Shown here one piece after another: positions 49,591 to 60,979 of a stretch of 64,000 nt of DNA (the stretch's first letter is position 1; each line of letters starts with the position of its first letter). The notes under the pieces are model-generated. The model ran no database searches and was not told where the DNA came from. It saw only the letters and a program-made list of their open reading frames with translations. Source of the DNA: Asterella californica (Eukaryota > Streptophyta > Marchantiopsida > Marchantiales > Aytoniaceae); the NCBI GenBank assembly GCA_036924285.1, contig JAYKYS010000002.1:868001-932000 (forward strand), written 5' to 3'. Position numbers and translations under genes: made by a program.

Positions 49591-50684
49591 GAGCTCAATT
49601 TTCCTTTTACGTGAGACAGTAGAGCCTCACTGTTGCTGGCAATCACAGTGTCATCCACGTAGAGGGCAAGGATGACGAAATGTTGTTTCTGGTGCAAGTA
49701 GTAAACGTTTCCGTCTGCACCGGACTTAGCAAATCCAAGAGAAAGCAAGAAGTTGTCGATGATCAAGTACCATTCTCTTGATGATTGCTTAAGACCGTAG
49801 AGAGTCTTGAGCAATCTGCATACTTGACTGCGCCTTGCTGTAGTCACGCCTTCCGGAACACTCATGTATATTTCCTCGTTAAGTGTTCCATTCAGAAATG
49901 CAGTTTTAACATCCATTTGATGTACATGTAGATTATATTGCGCTGAGATGGCAAGGATGAGCCGTATTGACTGAATGCGGACTACAGGGGAAAAGGTTTC
50001 TGTGTAGTCCAACCCGTAGATCTGGGTGAAACCACGAGCCACTAGTCTCGTCTTATAACGAGCAATGGACCCATCGATATTAAGTTTTAACTTAAAGGTC
50101 CACTTACATGTTATCGGTCGGCGTCCTCGTGGCAAGTCGGTGAGCTTCCAGGTGCCGTTAGATTCGTGGGAATCTAGCTCCTCCTCTATTGCTCTTCTCC
50201 ACTGATCGGCATCAGGAGAAGATACTGCTTCTGTGTAGGAAACAGGTTCCATTGGCACTGGTTTAAGAGTTACCATCAATGCACGCTTGGTGTTCTTCCG
50301 AGACTTCGGGATCAGCGATGAAGGGTCGTAGCCTTCATCTGGGTTCCGTTGTGGAGGAACTGAATGTCGAGCTGATCGTCTCAATGGAGGCGGTGCTGGG
50401 AAATCCAATGGAGGAAGAGAGGACTCGCTGTGGATGGAGCCGGAAACTCGTGGTGAGCGTGGTGATGTGCGCCGAAGGTAAGGATGGCGCGGACTCAAGT
50501 TCTCTGCAGGGGGAGAGTGAGTGCTTGAAGAGTGAGAACGTGGAGGACGACTGCTCCCACTGGACTGTGTACTGCTGGTCACTCCTCCGCTAAGGCCATG
50601 ACTGCTAGGGACTCCTCCTCCAGATCCAAGACCAGTGGATGGGGTTGGAGCTGGATTGGCAGGAGATGGCAGAGGAACTCCCAC
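49591..50684 (-). pseudogene. Copia pol, linker and reverse transcriptase (5' part)
   Basis: A Pro/Ser-rich linker is followed by the RT: WRRAIEEELDSHESNGTWKL, RYKTRLVARGFTQ, HQMDVKTAFLNGTLNEEIYM, LYGLKQSSREWY and the catalytic YVDD (in ALYVDDTVIASNSE). The true RT ends at the nested element's target duplication (49590). The open frame then runs on into LTR sequence, making an artificial fusion. Upstream it is out of frame with the integrase. Confidence 0.92.
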
Positions 50685-50744
50685 TGAAGGGAAACCGGGA
50701 GAGACCGACGAGAAATGAGCTGGCCGGCTGAAGGGGCGGGCACA

Positions 50745-51889
50745 GTATGATAAAAATGGACGTCGGTCTCAGGAGATGCTTGAGTGAGTGGGAGATCAGC
50801 AGAGGGGGTGGATGTGGGAAGGAGAGTCGGAGAAGACTCATCGAAGATAACATCACGAGAAGTGAAGGTATGACCGTCAGATTTTCTTTGGAGACGGTAA
50901 CCCTTACTCTGGCCGCTATAGCCAAGGAAGATACACTCGTGAGAGCGATCATCGAGCTTTGTGCGCTCAACCTCGGGGACCTGGGAAAAAGCGCGACAGC
51001 CAAAGACGCGCAGAAAGGAGAGATCGGGTCGACGAGGTGTTGTGGAGGCATAGGAGTGCTAGAGTTCATAAGGTGTGGTCATAGACGGGATAGCCTTAGA
51101 CGGACACCGGTTCTGGAGGAAAGTGGCGCAAGTGATTGCTTCACCCCAGAAGGGCTTGATGAGCTTGGAAGTGTAGAGCATAGAACGGACAACATCAAGC
51201 AAGCTGCGGTTCTTACGTTCAGCAACGCCATTCTGCTGAGGAGAGTAAGGGACTGTGAATTGACGCTGGATGCCACGCTCGTGACAGAAAGCGTCAAAAG
51301 CAACTGAACGATATTCCCCGCCATTGTCAGATCGCAAAGTGACGAGAGATTGACCAGTGGCGCGCTCAGCAAATGCTAGATAGTCCCGGAAAGCAGCAAA
51401 ACAGTCACTCTTATAGTAGAGAAGACGAGTGACAGTGTAGCGCGAGTAGTCATCAATAAAGGTGATGAAATACTCATAGCCAGAAAAGGTGCAAGGGGAG
51501 ATGCGACCACTAATATCAGAATGGACCAGTGCTAGAGGACGAGTGGATCGAGTGGAGCTAGCACGTGGGAATTTAGTGCGTGCATGCTTGCCGTGTGCAC
51601 AAGCTGGGCAAATGTCCTCAGAGAGCGGGAAGGAAGGTAGGCCGGTAACATACCTGCGGTGGCTCAGCTCATGAACTCGATGATGGTTGATATGACCGAG
51701 TCGCTGATGCCACAGGGTAGAGAGATCGCCCGTCGTAGTAACAAGGGCACAGGGTCTAGGTGGCGTCGGTGGAGGAGTCCGACTGCCAGATGTGAAACCC
51801 TGAAGGCCTGCCAACAAATGCGGAGGAGACCGAGGCCGAGAAAGGGAAGGATCCGACTGCTCGCCAAAGAAGAACTGAGATGAAGTCAA
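50745..51889 (-). pseudogene. Copia pol, pre-integrase zinc domain and integrase
   Basis: The pre-integrase HHCC finger (LWHQRLGHINHHRV .. CPACAHGK) is followed by the integrase core with its acidic residues in SDISGR, FIDDYSRY and SDNGGEY and by PYSPQQNGVAERKNRS. The frame reaches TTPYEL and meets a TAG stop at 51059. In the same frame beyond the stop the usual downstream region is still readable (FLRVFGCRAF, HECIFLGYSG, GYRLQ) to about 50,750, so the stop is a simple nonsense change. Register is lost again before the RT linker. Confidence 0.92.
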
Positions 51890-53110
51890 ATGAGCATAAT
51901 AGGGACTGTAAGGACGAGGGCCAAGGAGGCCCTCTGTCCCACCTTAGGGGACAATGTCCCTACTAGGGGGATCGTCCCCCTGGTCCCTGGACGGACGCCC
52001 GTCCGTGGGGAACGGACGCCCGTCGGGGCTGGTCCCGAACGGACTGCCGACAGGGCAGTCCGCGGGGGCGTGGATCTCGGTCCCGCCCCTCGGGAAGGCG
52101 GGATTCCCTATGCCGGGGCGGGGATGTACATCCCCTATGTGGGGATGAGGGGGCGGCACCCCCGATGTGGGGGTGCCATCATATCCCCTGCGTGAGGATA
52201 TGGTGCGTGCGTCCTCGCGTAGCGAGGACGCACGCCTGGGTGGGGATGGCCCCATCCGGCCGGGGCCGGGGTCCCCGGTGCGGATCCCCAACGCTCGGGG
52301 ATCCAAGCCGACCCCGTACTCCCAGGTTAGCGGGGGTCGCGGCGACCTCCCGCGGCCTGGGAGATGGACTGCCTCCGTGCGGAGGCAGTCCGTGGGGATG
52401 GGGCATCACCCCATCTCCTTGGAACATGGGGATGGAGTTATGCCCCATCTCCTGGTGTGTTCGGATGGGGATCCCGTCCCATCCTCGTGGTCCTTTCCTC
52501 GTCCTGCCTCGGGGGGTGCGTTGTCCCCGGCGCGAGATCTGGAGGTGAGGGGCTTCCGGGAAGGGGCACCAATGTCAGGAGGCGTGCGTGAGGATCTGTG
52601 TGTGTACTAAGATGGTGCGTGGTCTCTGCAGCAGTAATGATTTGGCTTAGAGGTGTGCCAACTGAGTCGATCCGTGTAGAGGGAAACGTCTCGATCCGTG
52701 TGCTGCCAGTGGATGTGCGTGGAAGAGGTGGAGCACCAAGGGGTGGTGTCCTAACAGGAAATTGTCCAAGGGGTGTCATGGTGAGGGGGGTAGACCCCGC
52801 GTGGACTGAATTTGGGCCTTCATTTTCCAAGTGAGACAACTCCGAATTTGGTGGAGTGATAGGGACTTCTCTAGTGAGAGAGTGCTCCGAATTAGGGATT
52901 TGAAAATTCCGTGAGTGACTTGGCTGAACTTCTGCTTGGGTGTGCGCATTCTGTGAGGCGGGGCTGGGCCTGGACCGTGGGAAGCGGATCCTGCGCATGT
53001 TGCGGTTGAATAGTGAGGTGCTAGTCCGCTGATTAGATTGCGGTCTAGCTCGCAAGCGCGGTCCTGATCTCTGGCTAGGTGGTAGTGTGTGGATTACTGA
53101 AGTCCTACCA
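51760..53110 (-). other. Possible insert between Copia protease and integrase
   Basis: About 1.35 kb separates protease from the pre-integrase finger, whereas Copia elements usually have far less. Its edges carry similar words: ALVTTAG after the protease (near 53,113) and ALVTTTGD before the finger (near 51,743). The underlying DNA is alike over about 17 bp. The part 52,600-53,100 encodes a Pro/Ser/Thr-rich low-complexity frame; the part 51,916-52,560 is the GC-rich hairpin array. The source of this DNA is unknown. Confidence 0.45.
51916..52560. repeat. GC-rich array of about 15 different short hairpins
   Basis: The block is strikingly GC-rich compared with everything around it and is built of adjacent, mostly unrelated inverted repeats with tiny loops. 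Examples: 51916-51934 (GAGGGCC arms); 52040-52062 (9-bp CGGACTGCC, 5-nt loop); 52120-52135 (perfect GGGGATGTACATCCCC); 52155-52177 (GGCACCCCC, 5-nt loop); 52205-52235 (14-bp GCGTGCGTCCTCGC, 3-nt loop); 52366-52391 (11-bp GGACTGCCTCC, 4-nt loop). Further ones lie near 51,964, 52,010, 52,180, 52,283, 52,319, 52,396 and 52,463. Open frames cross it on both strands, as expected of GC-rich DNA poor in stops; none has a domain. Confidence 0.85.
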
Positions 53111-53700
53111 GCTGTAGTTACAAGCGCGGTTTGGTCAGCGACCAAAATTGAATTGCCGAGCATGTAGAGATCGTCGACGGTGGGGCAGGGAGCAAGCACT
53201 TGACCAAATCTGTCTCCAAGGTGACAGAATCCATTGCCAATTAGGCACCAGCCGCCATTGGCATCAAATTGCCGAGCTGAGAATAAGTTCTTTTGCAAGG
53301 CGGGCACGTGAAGAACGTCACGTATGTACACGTGCTCACCGTTGAGCAGGCGCACTTCTACCGTGCCAGAACCAGCAACGTGAATAGTGGTGTTGTCACC
53401 GAGTAGAATCGCATCATTTTCGGTGTTCTCAGCAGAGACGGGTGAGTATTCGACGAATTGTCGTCGATTGTGCGCCATGTGGTGTGTGGCACCCGTGTCC
53501 ACATACCAGTTAGGATCAGCTGTCTGCACGATTGCAGACGAACATTGTGCCACCAAAATCCGACGAGTGTTGCCGTTGTTGTTCTGGGGACGGCGATTCT
53601 TGTTCTTATTCTTGTTACCAGCAGTCGAGTTGTCGTTACTGCTGTTGGGCTTGTCCGGACACTCAGCGATGCGGTGCCCGGCTTGTTGCACTGGAAACAT
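53060..53700 (-). pseudogene. Copia pol, zinc knuckle end and aspartic protease
   Basis: After the second half of the zinc knuckle (GHRIAEC) comes an Asn-rich linker and the aspartic protease with its active-site triad in WYVDTGATHHMAHNR, then HVAGSGTVEVRL, IRDVLHVPALQKNLFSARQF and a C-terminal DDLYMLGNS. This frame is offset from gag. The open frame continues to 52438 through the Pro/Ser-rich insert. Confidence 0.88.
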
Positions 53701-54554
53701 TTCTCGTTAGGATCTGGCGGTCTCTTCGGTGGTTGGTTACCGTCTTGTCGATTGCCATCATTGTTGCGCCGGTTGTTGCCATTGCGACCTCCTTGTCGGC
53801 GACCTGCAAACAAGGCAGTGGATGGTTCCATCGATAGCTTGCGCCCGATCGTTTCCTCCTGAATGAGGAAGGTGATGAGGTCCTGTAGCGAGAGATTTGG
53901 GTTCGTTCTCATCGCCTGCAAGAATAGATGGTAGTTGTTGGGCATGCTGCCCATCAACACGAGGACTTGCTCCTCGTTGGCAATTATCAATCCAGCTGAA
54001 GTCATCTGCTGGATGAGAGATTTGAAGTTGTTGACATGTTGGGTAACAGTCTCGTTGGGTTTCATCTTTAAAACCTGCAACTTCTCTCTCAAATGCATCT
54101 TGGTCACCATGTCTTGACCTGCAAAGTGTCTGGTCAAGGTGGACCATGCATCGTTCGATGTGGCGCAGGACATTAGATGTCCTGCCACGCTGTTCTCGCA
54201 ACATTCGTTGATCGCTGCGAGTGCGTTAACGTCACGCTGATCCCAATCTGCGATGCTACCGGGTCCGGTAGCAAGGGGAGGGATGGGTACCGCAGTACCT
54301 CCGGGTGTCGTGGCACGTGGTCTATGCACGTTCCTTTCCACGATGTCAAGAACACCATGGGCCCTGAGCCGCAAGGTTGTCTTGTGCTTCCACAGCGTGA
54401 AGTATGTGCCATCGAACTTGGCCCAGCCTTTGGTGTCAAAGGGGGCAGATATTCTGTATCGGATTGATCGCTGGAACGGTGAAATTCTGTTAGCGAAGGT
54501 ACAGAATATGGGTGCGTGAAGCGTCCTTCTCGCAGCAGCTGAAGCGTCCTCCAA
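53680..54554 (-). pseudogene. Copia gag (UBN2-type capsid)
   Basis: It reads KFDGTYFTLWKHKTTLRLRA near the start, then TSNDAWSTLTRHFAGQDMV, LREKLQVLKMKPNETVTQHV and MGSMPNNYHLFLQAM, the usual Copia capsid pattern. A basic Gly/Asn/Arg-rich stretch leads to the zinc knuckle (CFQCNK). A one-base loss around 53,676-53,682 shifts the frame in the middle of that knuckle, so gag and pol are no longer joined. A natural frameshift mechanism seems unlikely because Copia elements normally use one frame here. Confidence 0.88.
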
Positions 54555-54624
54555 CTGCTCTCACCTAAGGGCCGAAGGCCTACCTAGTGCCTATGCTATT
54601 GTGCTAGTGCATCAACAATGCAAA

Positions 54625-54636
54625 GCTCTGATACCA
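54625..54636 (-). other. Copia primer-binding site (initiator tRNA-Met)
   Basis: On the minus strand it reads TGGTATCAGAGC, directly after the 5' LTR. This is complementary to the 3' end of plant initiator tRNA-Met, the usual Copia primer, and fixes the element's direction. Confidence 0.93.
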
Positions 54637-54900
54637 TGTTGGAAATGGACTGCTAATAGAATAGACTAAGGTAAAACTCTAAGTCACGGCATAAGGACAG
54701 TATGAGAGTGTGGGGAGAGCTCCTCAAGAGAGTGTAGGCAAAACCAAGTAAGTAGATACTCAATAATGTACAATGGCCTTCAGCCAGAATAATATACCTT
54801 GGGGTCTTGGCCTTGGTGACCTTACGAAAGGTCACCATCCTAAAAGCCTGAACTGCTCACTGCTAAGAGGGGTATTCACACTACGTACGGTATTCTAACA
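54637..54900 (-). repeat. Copia 5' LTR
   Basis: A 264-bp LTR, upstream copy. It differs from 41895-42158 at only a couple of positions seen by eye (for example GAGTGTGGGG versus GAGTGTGAGG, and CTGCTCACTG versus CTGCTTACTG). It should hold the element's promoter. Confidence 0.95.
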
Positions 54901-54905
54901 GAGAT

Positions 54906-56007
54906 GTCAGAAAGTTATTCATATGATTCTTAAACAAATAATAATACGAGAGATCTCAACACCATATGCAGTTCCATCATCAGTCGGCTTTTGATTCTTG
55001 GAAGGATGCTGCATTTTGTTAAACATAATTGCAAGTAAAATAAGATATTTTTATTCAAAAAAGGATATTTTTAAAGCTCAATGTTGTAAAAATAGAGTAT
55101 TATATATCTTTTTCAGAGTTTTAAAACAAAAGAAGGTCCTGCAAAAATCAGAAGTGGTATTTGTACTTAAAAACATCTCTTCTATTGTCCTTGAATGAAA
55201 AAATAAAATAAAATATTTAATTTATGATTTGACTCGTGGATGGGATGGACAAATTGGTCAATGTGAACCCTCGAGTTACGCCTCTTTTTTTCTTCATGAA
55301 ATATATATGTTTGTTCTGCCTGCTGAAGAACGACATGCTCTTTCTCCAAAGAAAAAGTGTGTTATAATTGTTTTAATGTTTATCACGGTAGGTATATTAT
55401 AAGATGATACCTAATGCATTTAGTATGGGACACACACTCCATGAACACAATTTAATTAGAAGAAATTGAGATATAATACTTTGAGGAGATGAATTGTTCT
55501 AATATTCAAAATTATTTATTTACAAAGAATGTACATACATAACCTAGACATAGGAGTAATTGTCAACTCTCTGCTCAATTTTGAGCATGTCACAATAGGG
55601 ATCGAGGAGCAAAGGTATAGGTCAAGGGAGTCGCTCAGGTCAATATTTAGTGTGATGCTAAATTGAAATTGAGAAAATCGTTATTTTCAGTGCGCATGTG
55701 ACATAATGGTTCACATATCGTATGTATAGATTGAGGCATGTTCTGGAAGTTATTAGCTCATCAACGGGACGACGGTTTTTGACTTCGCCCCACCCCTTGT
55801 TCTATTATAATATGGATTATAGCTATTTCCGTATCTTACAACTATTTTTCTTACATGCGTTTGTAAATTCACTACTTTAGTTCTTCGTTCACGTGTTTTG
55901 TATGTGATAGATGCAGGCTTTTTTAACAATCATTGGTCTACTTTAGATGACATTTTTAAGAACATGATGTAATCATTCCATCTCGTTTTGTAGAACATTA
56001 AATATTT
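54906..56007. other. AT-rich intergenic DNA
   Basis: No gene, RNA or recognisable repeat seen in about 1.1 kb. Confidence 0.4.
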
Positions 56008-56934
56008 GTGTGACCTAAGGGTGTTTCATTCTTCGGGATCGGTGGTCCAAGTTCTTCATTTTTTGTGCTAACATGATCATGGAGTCCTCATCTAGCATAA
56101 GAGAAGATCGTATGTGGACCAGGTTGTTATGTTGTGTGATAGTGAAGTTCAACCCTGGAGGATCAATTATGTCATTTTTCTTCTTCTTGTGATCTGATTT
56201 CTTACTGTTTTTCGTGAAGGAACTTCAAACTGCTTGTTTGGAGTATCATCATGATCAAATTTGTTAGATATACATGTAAGAGAAGACAAAACTCAAATCA
56301 GCTGTAATGCTAGTGTGCATGGCTTTCGACCGCATGGAGGAGATTGTGGAAGTCTTGATCATCTATCACAAAAAACAAGAGATGTCTCGATTACCGGGAG
56401 TATGATTTGAAACTTATTGGAGCTAGTGGAGTTATGATATCTTAGCACCATTTGGTGAAAAGAAGAAGTTCATAAATAGATATTTTTTGATTTATTCGTT
56501 ATAGTTTGTTGTTGGACTCGTTTGAGTTTGAGTTGGTTAAATGTGACATGTGGTAGCTAGCTTTTGCTAGGGGCTTGTACATGGATGCATTTTGGATAAG
56601 AGATGGGATCATATTATATTGTTGCAAAGCTTCTTGTTAACAATGGAATGTTTCTTTTGGCTTGAGCTACGCTTAAGTGATTTTGGTCTTAGACTTTGGT
56701 TTAGACACTTGTTTCATGAGGTAGGGTGCCGAATATACATTGCTTAGGTTTTTTTATCAATTATGTGTTGATAAGAAAAAACGAATATGTATAAAGTCAG
56801 ATTGGGCATCTTTATAGTGCTTGTCCTCGTGGTTCTTGCTTTTTTTTTCATTTTTGTTCAACACACGATATCTTCACAACCAAGAACCTCATGTATTTTT
56901 GGAAAACCTTCATGTAAAGTAAAACACGACATGA
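56008..56934 (+). repeat. Old relic of the nested element's LTR
   Basis: Collinear with about 44,150-45,119 of the young LTR: GATCGGTG, GAGTC.TCATCTA, GTTTGGAGT, GTACATGGATG, GGCTTGAGCTACGCTT and the end ACACGACATGAT. Differences are dominated by C to T and G to A, with CG dinucleotides largely lost, as in long-methylated plant DNA. Only the 3' part of the LTR is found, so it is truncated. Confidence 0.8.
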
Positions 56935-58413
56935 TATCATCAAGTGTCATATAATACAGACCACTAGGACGATGGACAGTCCCAAGCGGATGATAAAAGA
57001 TGAACGACGACGATGACTGACGGACTATCAGCTATAACTCACTGGTGACAAATGCTCATCGATGGCTAGAGCATTTTCTCTAGATCATCGTTCATTGAAT
57101 GACTATGCTGACACTTAGATTCTCTACAAATGATCTATTTGTCGACTAGTGGATCCATCTGTGATCCACCTTCGTCAACAGTTACCTTCATTGTACAACG
57201 AGGGACTTCCATCCATCCATCTCCGTCCATATTTTAGTTTAGAAAATAAAATAAATACTATAACAAAATCTAAAATTATCAACCACGTCTTGTGATATTA
57301 AGGTTTACATGCAACTCCACTAACTACAAAGGTATCATAACAAGTGTCATCACCTTACAACAGATTGGACAAATATGGAAATAACCAACTCCAAAACTAA
57401 GAGTATGTATAAAGAAAAAGCATAACCTTACAATTAGATTACCCCGAGCGTAGTTGTGACAACAACATATCCATACGTCACTCACATGACAAACCCAAGT
57501 TTAACATTATGCTATGGACACATAAAAGTACAGACAGTCATGAAGCTTTTTGAATCTTCCCAATAAATTTTTGTTTTGGATATAGAACTTATTTTTGTGA
57601 AATAATAATAAGTTGCTATTAAATATTTAAATAACAACTTCTTGCTATTGTTAACTCTCCGTCATTGATCCGTGGGTTTGCATTCCATCGTAAATAACAA
57701 CAGAGTACTTTTTAACTTGCACCACATACGAGCCGGAGGTCCGTCCATCGAGGGTCCATCCTTAATAACAACTTATTGTCATTTGTGATTTATCCACTGG
57801 CGATCTTTTGTAAATAAATTCTTTTTGTTGTTTTTCAAGTCCGTCGGAGATCCTTCCTAAATAAAAACCTAGTGTTATTCGTAATCTACGAGCCGGTGGT
57901 ATGTCGGCTTGTCATGTCTGTCAGCTATCTGCAAATAATAACTTATCATTATTCATCATGCTCCACCAGCGGTCCACCCGGTCCATCATCAGCCCAAAAA
58001 TCTGTAAAAGTTAAAATCGTCGTAAACTTTTTCGTCTTTATTCTATTTTTAACTATTTAAACATCAAATTTAATTTCCTTGATGAGATTTATCCAATGTT
58101 GTTGTCAGAACTATGTTAGCAGGGAAAATATTTTGAGAAAATATTTTTTCCAATATCTTTGTTTATGATATAGCCAGCCATGACGTGAAAACAAGTCGCT
58201 GATGAACATGATATATCATACTAGGTTTTTATTTACGGGTGCACCGCTAATGTATGGATCACCGGTAAAAGATAAAAATAGAAGCAAGTTGTTATAATAG
58301 TGGATAATAACAACTTGAACACATTAGTAATGTGTCATTGAGCAAAAAAAAGAGTTCGATTAATTTTTGTGAGGAAGGTTACTGGTAACATATCAGCTTG
58401 GGGTGATTTTGAG
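56935..58413. other. AT-rich DNA with weak tandem repeats
   Basis: No gene. Between about 57,590 and 57,990 a loose repeat of roughly 100 bp is marked by AATAACAACTT, CGAGCCGG.GGT and GGTCCATCC words. It is too decayed to assign. Confidence 0.35.
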
Positions 58414-58612
58414 GAGACGTACGTATTGTGATTGACAGTGTTAAAGGGTTAGCTTGAACCTGCAAGCTAGTGATGGAAGTTTTCGGAGTATGAGAATCCA
58501 ACGCAAACACGCAATGGTGATTGGATTCAGATATGTGCAGGCTTCGCATATGATTAGACGGTTTGTGCAGAGGTGGATCGAGGGTTGAGATTCGGATGAA
58601 ACTGAGCAAAAC
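58414..58612 (+). repeat. Second LTR relic, fragment
   Basis: Matches about 43,741-43,945 of the young LTR: GTACGTA, TTAAGGGGTTTGCTTG versus TTAAAGGGTTAGCTTG, CCAACGCAAACACGCAA, TGTGCAGGCTTCGCA, GACGGTTTG and GAGGTGGATC. It has the same AT drift. It covers an earlier part of the LTR than the relic at 56.0 kb, so it comes from a separate or rearranged copy. Confidence 0.75.
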
Positions 58613-60182
58613 TTCTTCGTATGTACTTGTAATTGTAACAATAATCAAATACAGACTTATAACACATAATATAGACTTCTGTAATCCTAAATATATAACT
58701 ATTATGATAGAGGTTATAAATATATATGATTATCAAAAGTGAATATCATTATATGAAGAAATGATATTTATACTTATTGAATAATCTTATTGTTTTATCA
58801 TGAAAAAATGAGAAGAACATTCGACTACGAGTATCATATTATAAGTATAGAAGAAAATAACATCAATAATCACAGCTGATAGCTTATATAAGGAGAATAT
58901 TTCTCCGATATCAGAAAATTTGTTATAATATCAACAACTTATAAGACATTTTGAAGGAAAAATGTGTACTTGGTTGTGAGAGTGAAGTTAATGTTACTAA
59001 CTTTCTTTTAAGGTAATCAAACTTCGTTTATAATGTGACATAGAAATGAAAAAGAGTTATAGTAATAAAGGATTATTATTAGTACTGATATCAGTATTTC
59101 AGTTTCTTGATATTAACGATGAGTTACTAGCACTTTAATATATGCATAAGATATATTTTTAACAATTGTAAATCTAAATAATAAGAATATTCAATTCTAA
59201 ATTGTTCATCCAAAACAATAAACTGACTATTACTTAGGAGACTCAGATTTTATTATCTTTCTAAATTTTTACTAAAGATACTTTAGTTGATTAATATGTG
59301 TAGCACTTATCATGATGCATTTCATCAATATGTTAATCGTGTTTATTGTAAATCAGTAATGATATTTGTAGGATAATCAAACTTTATATTCTATGAATTA
59401 TAATCATGTGTAGTACGTTTATTAAATCAACTAGAAACAAAGATATTAATAATTTCTAAAATCACATCTAATTTGCTTCATTCTCTTCTACACTTTTACT
59501 TTCACCTACATCATAGTATCATCATTCCTTGACATCACCTATTATTTTATTTTAAGTTTTTGCGTCATGCATATCTGTATCAATATTTTCTCTGCTCTTG
59601 TAATGAGAACCCAACACAAAAAGACATATTTTGCAAATGTAAAGAAGTAGCGAAAAGCTCGTGAGAACTTAATACAAGACATAGACAATGTTACTCACTA
59701 GCATTTACTATCAAATTCTTGGAGATATTAGCTAAACTTCATTGTCTTCATTCAGCTTCAAACATTTTCGATAATTATCTTGATCACTTTGTGTAACACT
59801 TTCAAAGTGCATTCACCAAAATTTCACTAATGAGACAAGAAGTAGTATAATCAAAGAGTACAAAATATGTTATAAACAGAGAATGTATAATAACGCGTGA
59901 ATACAGCTATGCTTTGACTTGGTAAGTGGCTTTCACGAGCTTCCAAGCGTCATTTCATAGAAACATAGAAAAGTAAACTTCGAGAATATGCATCCTCGAT
60001 GAACTTCTGCTTTCTTAACAATATATAGGTGTTAAATCTAAATTTAAATTTAAAATAGATAAGATAATTAAATTATTATGTTGGACCAACGGCTGCAGAG
60101 AGAACACTACTTAATCCATAAGTGCTGAAGCGCATTGGAGGATATAAGTACGGCAGTCTATTCAGCTCAAATAATCAACAGA
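58613..60182. other. AT-rich gene-poor DNA
   Basis: No gene or structured element recognised. Confidence 0.4.
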
Positions 60183-60232
60183 TTAATTTATTATCTAATC
60201 CTTATTCCCGGATAGATTAGATAATAAATTAA
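60183..60232. repeat. Palindrome A family member
   Basis: Perfect 18-bp arms TTAATTTATTATCTAATC (60183-60200) and GATTAGATAATAAATTAA (60215-60232) around a 14-nt loop. It has the same TAATTTAT..CTAA layout as the hairpins at 304, 35,916 and 36,876. Confidence 0.75.
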
Positions 60233-60614
60233 ACTGCCTCTGCAATATTTGGAAGAGTGAAATATGCAAGGAAATTACAACCAACACTATTGTACTTCAC
60301 AACAATTCTACCCTTTTTTGTTTGGGTGATAACAAATATACATCATGTCTAAATTACACACTACAAAATATTTTTAGAAAAAGAAGAAAGAGAAAAAATA
60401 ATTCGATGACACTCATCTACTTTCGTGACTCAGATTCTGGACGTTAGTAAAACTATATTTTGAGAGTTACATCAATTTCCATGTTGAAAACCTTCTCAAA
60501 ATCCATATGACAAAATAGTGCACAAACTTGCTTGGCACTCACATTAGATTTGTTGTGTTTGATCACACTTTTATTAACTACAGATTGTTTTATTGCATCC
60601 CTGACTTAACTATG

Positions 60615-60660
60615 TGTTGCTCGATCACACCACTGACTAAAGTGGTGTGATCGAGCAACA
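60615..60660. repeat. Perfect 20-bp hairpin
   Basis: Arms TGTTGCTCGATCACACCACT (60615-60634) and its exact complement (60641-60660) flank the loop GACTAA. The words GATCACAC and TTTGATCACAC just upstream (60,556) recall the arms of the inverted-repeat element at 10,983. Confidence 0.9.
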
Positions 60661-60979
60661 ACACCCTTTTCGTTAGCGGGTCCTCCGTTTATTTTGCATT
60701 GTCAGTGATCTTCACCGAGATGAAATTCGATCTCGTCATTTTAGGGAATAGAAGGTTTAGTGAAGCGATTGAACCACATTGCTATCCGTTTAGGTGTTTT
60801 CAGGGTGTTAGTCTTAAATGCCACGTCCGCAACGAAATCCACGTGGTAGACCGTGGACAATCTTGTCCATCTGTCTACTTGTACGAGCGATAGAATATAG
60901 AACTCGTGGGTATTTTCTCTACTCTAGAGATGAAAGATAAATTGGAGAGTTGAACCTCAGCAAAGGTCCGACTTGGTCA

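Larger units (their letters stand above)
41895..54900 (-). mobile_element. Copia LTR retrotransposon, inactivated and interrupted
   Basis: A full-length Ty1/copia element lies on the minus strand. Its 264-bp LTRs (41895-42158 and 54637-54900) are nearly identical, start TGTTAGAATACC and end CCATTTCCAACA when read on the minus strand, and are flanked by the 5-bp duplication GAGAT (41890-41894 and 54901-54905). Domain order is gag, protease, integrase, reverse transcriptase, RNase H, which is the Copia order. It is dead: a frameshift in the gag zinc knuckle, a long insert between protease and integrase, a stop codon after the integrase, a shift before the RT, and a 6.49-kb younger element inside the RT. 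Without the nested element and the insert it would be about 5 kb, normal for the family. Confidence 0.95.

Noticed and set aside
51916..52560. CRISPR array or bacterial contamination
   Set aside because: There is no constant repeat with unique spacers, and both flanks continue directly into Copia frames with no join to bacterial genes.
51890..52610. Several open frames on both strands in the GC-rich block
   Set aside because: GC-rich palindromic DNA lacks stop codons on both strands. The frames are Pro/Gly/Arg-rich and have no domain.
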